This document shows, one piece after another, positions 59,103-64,000 of a DNA stretch of 64,000 bases (its first letter is position 1; each line of letters opens with the position of its first letter). Origin of the DNA: Streptomyces sp. NBC_00341. GTDB lineage: Bacteria > Actinomycetota > Actinomycetes > Streptomycetales > Streptomycetaceae. Position numbers and translations under genes: made by a program. The notes below the pieces were generated by a model, which was not told where the DNA came from, did no database searches, and saw only the letters and a program-made list of their open reading frames with translations. The stretch is taken from assembly GCF_041435055.1 (NCBI RefSeq), contig NZ_CP108002.1, forward strand, positions 5,580,001 through 5,644,000, written 5' to 3'.

Positions 59103-60542
59103 GTGACCCGGATCGTGATCATCGGCGGCGGACCCGGCGGGTACGAGGCGGCATTGGTGGGCGCCCAGCTCGGCGCGGAGGTGACCGTCGTCGACTGCGA
59201 CGGCCTCGGCGGCGCGTCCGTGCTCACCGACTGCGTGCCCTCGAAGACCCTGATCGCGACGGCAGAGGTGATGACCACCTTCGACTCCTCGTACGAGGAG
59301 CTCGGCATCATCGTCGCGGACGACACGCCGCACATAGAACAGGCCGCGCGCGTGGTCGGCGTCGACCTCGGCAAGGTCAACCGACGGGTGAAGCGCCTCG
59401 CGCTCGCCCAGTCCCACGACATCACCGCCTCCGTCACCCGTGCGGGGGCCAGGGTGATGCGCGGACGCGGCCGGCTGGAGGGACTCCAGGCCGCCGACGG
59501 CTCCCGCAGCGTCGTCGTGACCGCGGCCGACGGCACAGAGGAGACGCTCACCGCCGACGCCGTGCTGATCGCGACCGGCGGTCACCCCCGGGAGATCCCG
59601 GACGCGCTCCCCGACGGCGAGCGGATCCTGAACTGGACCCAGGTCTACGACCTCGACGAGCTCCCCGAGGAACTCATCGTCGTCGGCTCGGGTGTCACGG
59701 GCGCGGAGTTCGCCGGTGCCTACCAGGCCCTCGGCTCGCGCGTCACGCTCGTCTCGTCCCGGGACCGGGTGCTGCCGGGCGAGGACCCGGACGCGGCCGC
59801 CGTCCTGGAGGACGTGTTCCGGCGCCGGGGCATGAACGTGATGGCCCGCTCCCGTGCGCAGTCCGCCAAGCGCGTCGGCGACCGGGTCGAGGTCACCCTG
59901 GCCGACGGCCGGGTCATCTCCGGCTCGCACTGCCTGATGGCGGTCGGCGCGATCCCGAACAGCGCGGGCATGGGCCTGGAGGAGGCCGGGGTCCGGCTCA
60001 AGGACTCGGGCCACATCTGGACCGACAAGGTCTCCCGCACCAGCGCACCGGGCGTCTACGCGGCCGGTGACGTCACCGGGATCTTCGCGCTCGCCTCGGT
60101 GGCCGCGATGCAGGGCCGGATCGCGATGTACCACTTCCTCGGGGACGCGGTCACACCGCTGAACCTGAAGACGGTCTCCTCGAACGTCTTCACCGACCCG
60201 GAGATCGCCACGGTCGGCTACAGCCAGTCCGACGTCGACTCGGGCAAGATCGACGCCCGGGTCGTCAAACTGCCGCTGCTGCGCAACCCGCGCGCCAAGA
60301 TGCAGGGCATCCGGGACGGCTTCGTCAAAATACTCTGCCGCCCCGGCACCGGCATCGTGGTCGGCGGCTGTGTCGTCGCACCTCGGGCGAGCGAACTGAT
60401 CCACCCCATCTCGATCGCCGTCGACAACAATCTGACGGTGGAACAGATCGCAAACGCCTTCACTGTGTATCCGTCCCTGTCGGGATCGATCGCGGAAGTG
60501 GCCCGCCAGTTGCACACCCGTAAGCAGGCGGACGAGGGGTAG
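59103..60542 (+). CDS. lpdA: NAD(P)H quinone dehydrogenase / LpdA-like flavoprotein
   Basis: A 479-residue flavoprotein of the disulfide-reductase fold: FAD-binding GGGPGGYEAA at the start, ATGGHPRE, the NAD(P)-binding GSGVTGAEFAGAY, AAGDVTG and a C-terminal dimer domain. The redox Cys pair is incomplete: where active reductases have CxxxxC, the sequence is SVLTDCVPSK with Ser 39 and Cys 44. This is typical of the mycobacterial LpdA/Rv3303c group, which reduce quinones rather than disulfides. GTG 59103 has GAGG about ten bases upstream. An intrinsic terminator follows. Confidence 0.87.
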   Translation: MTRIVIIGGGPGGYEAALVGAQLGAEVTVVDCDGLGGASVLTDCVPSKTLIATAEVMTTFDSSYEELGIIVADDTPHIEQAARVVGVDLGKVNRRVKRLALAQSHDITASVTRAGARVMRGRGRLEGLQAADGSRSVVVTAADGTEETLTADAVLIATGGHPREIPDALPDGERILNWTQVYDLDELPEELIVVGSGVTGAEFAGAYQALGSRVTLVSSRDRVLPGEDPDAAAVLEDVFRRRGMNVMARSRAQSAKRVGDRVEVTLADGRVISGSHCLMAVGAIPNSAGMGLEEAGVRLKDSGHIWTDKVSRTSAPGVYAAGDVTGIFALASVAAMQGRIAMYHFLGDAVTPLNLKTVSSNVFTDPEIATVGYSQSDVDSGKIDARVVKLPLLRNPRAKMQGIRDGFVKILCRPGTGIVVGGCVVAPRASELIHPISIAVDNNLTVEQIANAFTVYPSLSGSIAEVARQLHTRKQADEG

Positions 60543-60641
60543 GGGCTCCGCCGGACCCCCCGGCGGGCCCGGCATTCCACGGCAACTCCCGTCAACTCGG
60601 GCGTTCCCGTGACCACTCGCGATCAGTAGGGAACAACAACA

Positions 60642-60670
60642 GGGCCGCCTATACCACTTGGCGGCCCTTT
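60642..60670 (+). terminator. Intrinsic terminator after lpdA
   Basis: GGGCCGCC (60642-60649) pairs with GGCGGCCC (60660-60667) around a ten-base loop and is followed by TTT and a T-rich stretch. Confidence 0.82.
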
Positions 60671-60740
60671 GTGTGTACAACTTCTGCAATTCAGCGCAAA
60701 CTGCTGAGAACTCTCCGGTGATCGCGTTACTGTCAGTTTC

Positions 60741-61694
60741 GTGTTCGCTGCAGAACGTCGTCAATTGATCCTCGAAATGGTGCGCGCCAACGGGGCGGTA
60801 TCGCTCCGTGAGCTCGCCCGCGTCGTCCAGACCTCCGAAGTGACCGTACGGCGGGACGTGCGGGCACTGGAGGCAGAAGGACTCCTCGACCGCCGGCACG
60901 GCGGTGCGGTCTTGCCGGGCGGTTTTACGCGGGAGTCCGGCTTTCCGCAGAAATCCCATCTCGCCACCGCGGAGAAGACCGCCATCGCCGACCTGGCCGC
61001 CGGTCTCGTCGAAGAGGGCGAGGCCATCGTGGTCGGCGCCGGTACGACCACGCAGGAGCTGGCCCGTCGGCTCGCGCGGGTCCCCGGTCTGACCGTGGTC
61101 ACCAACTCACTGCTGGTCGCCCAGGCGCTCGCCCATGCCAACCGGGTGGAGGTGGTGATGACCGGCGGCACCCTGCGCGGTTCCAACTACGCCCTGGTGG
61201 GCAGCGGGGCCGAGCAGTCGCTCCAGGGGCTGCGGGTCTCGCGGGCGTTCCTCTCCGGGAGCGGCCTCACCGCCGAGCGCGGGCTCTCCACGTCCAACAT
61301 GCTCTCCGCGAGCGTGGACCGGGCGCTGGTCCAGGCGGCCGGGGAGGTGGTGGTCCTGGCCGACCACACCAAGCTCGGCTCCGACACCATGTTCCAGACG
61401 GTGCCGACCGACCTCATCACCCGGCTCGTGACGGACGAACCGGCCGCGCACGACGACCGTGCCGCGGCGGAGCTGCAGGCCCTGGCCGACCAGGGGGTGC
61501 AGATCGCGGTGGCGGGTCCGGGGGGTGCTCCGGCCCCGGCGTCGGCCGAACCGGGGGCGTCCGGGCGGGGCAACCGCCGGGACATGCCGCTTCCGGGGCA
61601 GCGGCGTACGCATGCGCAGCCGGTGCGGGGGGCGGCGCTGGGGGACCAGGGCCCGGTGGACCGGGCGAGAGTGGCGGACCTGCGGCGCCGCTGA
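60741..61694 (+). CDS. DeoR-family regulator
   Basis: A 317-residue DeoR-type regulator. The N-terminal winged helix (about 5-55) is MVRANGAVSLRELARVVQTSEVTVRRDVRALEAEG; the sensor domain (about 75-235) resembles phosphosugar-isomerase folds (IVVGAGTTTQELARRL, VVTNSLLVAQAL, FLSGSGLTAERGLST, VVLADHTKLG). The tail after about 250 is Pro/Gly-rich and variable. DeoR proteins usually sense phosphorylated sugars, so this gene is a candidate controller of the nucleoside regulon, although its own upstream region has no copy of the palindrome. The GTG has no ribosome site and a TACTGT -10 lies seven bases upstream, suggesting a leaderless mRNA. Confidence 0.85.
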   Translation: MFAAERRQLILEMVRANGAVSLRELARVVQTSEVTVRRDVRALEAEGLLDRRHGGAVLPGGFTRESGFPQKSHLATAEKTAIADLAAGLVEEGEAIVVGAGTTTQELARRLARVPGLTVVTNSLLVAQALAHANRVEVVMTGGTLRGSNYALVGSGAEQSLQGLRVSRAFLSGSGLTAERGLSTSNMLSASVDRALVQAAGEVVVLADHTKLGSDTMFQTVPTDLITRLVTDEPAAHDDRAAAELQALADQGVQIAVAGPGGAPAPASAEPGASGRGNRRDMPLPGQRRTHAQPVRGAALGDQGPVDRARVADLRRR

Positions 61695-61696
61695 CC

Positions 61697-61747
61697 CGGG
61701 GGCGCTGCCCCCGGACCCCCGCTCCTCAATCGCCGGAGGGGCTTGAA
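61697..61747. repeat. Streptomyces intergenic repeat
   Basis: A third copy of the element found at 47.4 and 57.4 kb: hairpin CCGGGGGC-gct-GCCCCCGG then the CCCCGCTCCTCAATCGCCGG box and AGGGGCTTGA. It follows the DeoR gene at once and overlaps the 3' end of the convergent TetR gene, whose stop codon (TGA in GCGATTGAGG) it supplies. Related GGGGCTTGAATGG pieces continue to about 61790. Confidence 0.85.
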
Positions 61748-62409
61748 TGGCCCCCGGGGAGGCTTGAATGGTCTCCCGAGGGGCTGGATTCGCTCTCCGA
61801 GAGGGGGGTGTCGCCCCCGGAAGGGCCTGAGCAACTCAGCCCCCGCACCGTCAGCGTCAGCAGCCGGTCCGCCAGTTCCGGATCGTCCGGTGACTGCTCG
61901 GCGGCCAGCGCGATCGCGTTCGTGAGCTGCATCAGGTCGTCGATGGACACCTCCGCGCGCACCGCCCCGCCCGCCTGGGCCCGTGCCAGCAGTACCGAAC
62001 CCGCCTCGCGCATCGGCACATTGCACCGGGACAGCGCCGAAGTCTCGTCCCGGCACGTCGACATGAGGGCCTGGGCCAGCCCGCGATACTCACCCGCATG
62101 AGTGATGATCGTGCCCAGCCACTCCACCAGCGCCTCGCACGGCCGCTCCGCCCCGGCCAGCTCGCGGGAGCGGGCGATCAGGTCGGCCACCGCCTCCTGG
62201 AAGACGGCGCTCATCAGTGCGTGCCGGGTCGGGAAGTGCCGGTACAGCGTGCCGATCCCCAGCCCCGCGGACCGCGCGACATCCTCCAGGGACGCCGTCG
62301 TGCCGTGCTCCGCGAAGGCGGTACGGGCCTCGGTCAGCAGCCGGTCGTAATTGCGGCGCGCGTCGGCGCGCATGGGCCGGGCCGGTGTCCCTGCTGTGCT
62401 CGTCGCCAT
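61726..62409 (-). CDS. TetR-family regulator with a repeat-derived C-terminal tail
   Basis: A 227-residue TetR protein. The helix-turn-helix is at about 13-60 (RRNYDRLLTEARTAFAEHGTTASLEDVARSAGLGIGTLYRHFPTRHALM) and the ligand domain extends to about 195. The last 30 residues are low-complexity Ser/Pro/Gly ending SSPSGD and are encoded by the intergenic repeat and its flanks, so the natural C-terminus was probably shorter. ATG 62409 has GGAGGA seven bases upstream. Convergent with the DeoR gene and upstream of the carboxylase gene in the same direction. Confidence 0.85.
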   Translation of the reverse strand: MATSTAGTPARPMRADARRNYDRLLTEARTAFAEHGTTASLEDVARSAGLGIGTLYRHFPTRHALMSAVFQEAVADLIARSRELAGAERPCEALVEWLGTIITHAGEYRGLAQALMSTCRDETSALSRCNVPMREAGSVLLARAQAGGAVRAEVSIDDLMQLTNAIALAAEQSPDDPELADRLLTLTVRGLSCSGPSGGDTPLSESESSPSGDHSSLPGGHSSPSGD

Positions 62410-62566
62410 CGCGCAGTCCTCCCTGATTCCGCCGCGGGGGTCCAGGATGCCATCGCCCGTACGGCCCAGTGGCCCGGGAGCCCGGCGGCTTCGGCCGCCA
62501 ACGGGCGGCGCCCCCGTCACGTCGTACGACATGACAGGGGCGCCGGCGGAACGCGAGGAGCGGGGA

Positions 62567-64000
<1,434 letters not shown>

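Noticed and set aside
59103..60542. Loss of the redox Cys in the disulfide-reductase-like protein as a novelty
   Set aside because: A single Cys is typical of the LpdA/Rv3303c quinone-reductase group, so it is not unusual for this family.

Overview
The window is high-GC actinobacterial DNA and almost certainly comes from a Streptomyces chromosome. Start codons include many GTG, genes are coupled by ATGA or GTGA overlaps, and the regulators and cell-wall enzymes are typical of the genus. From memory, much of the gene order resembles the S. coelicolor chromosome from the teichulosonic-acid genes (about SCO4880) to the acyl-CoA carboxylase gene accA2 (about SCO4921). That comparison is recall, not a search.

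Region 1 (1-9.9 kb) is a cell-surface glycopolymer cluster. It holds a sialyltransferase-like GT29 (partial), a GT8/pyruvyltransferase fusion, a polysialyltransferase-like enzyme, a GT2, a DUF6716-type glycosyltransferase, a NeuA-like cytidylyltransferase fused to a HAD phosphatase, a NeuB-like nonulosonate synthase and a second sialyl/polysialyltransferase-like protein. Together they would make and polymerise a CMP-activated nonulosonate, possibly Kdn, on the cell wall. Region 2 (10-18.4 kb) is accessory: a secreted DUF5707-like protein, an unusual duplicated histidine kinase with its response regulator, an M48 peptidase and several membrane or regulatory proteins.

Region 3 (18.5-27.1 kb) has an M20 amidohydrolase and then a nucleoside uptake and salvage block: a BMP-family lipoprotein, an ABC ATPase, two permeases, cytidine deaminase and thymidine phosphorylase. 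Region 4 (27.1-40.8 kb) is an accessory island lying between thymidine phosphorylase and adenosine deaminase. It carries a Uma2 gene broken by a stop codon, several oxidoreductase/regulator pairs, an ECF sigma factor with a SnoaL-like tail, an L,D-transpeptidase, an MFS/LysR pair, a type I-E-like CRISPR array with 22 recognisable repeats but no cas genes in view, and a pilin-like surface protein with three repeats.

Region 5 (40.8-64 kb) returns to core genes: adenosine deaminase, the AfsQ1/Q2/Q3-SigQ system, a uridine-kinase-like gene, two aldehyde dehydrogenases with deoC, an Xaa-Pro peptidase, a phosphosugar mutase, purine nucleoside phosphorylase, an LpdA-like flavoprotein, a DeoR regulator, a TetR regulator and the end of an acyl-CoA carboxylase alpha subunit.

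The strongest unifying signal is a palindrome, CTACGCGCGTAG. It lies just upstream of six separate nucleoside transport or catabolism transcription units spread over 38 kb (BMP lipoprotein, ABC transporter, deoA, add, deoC and purine nucleoside phosphorylase), and I noticed it in front of no other gene. It defines a candidate nucleoside regulon. The regulator is not proven; the DeoR-family protein at 60.7 kb is one candidate.
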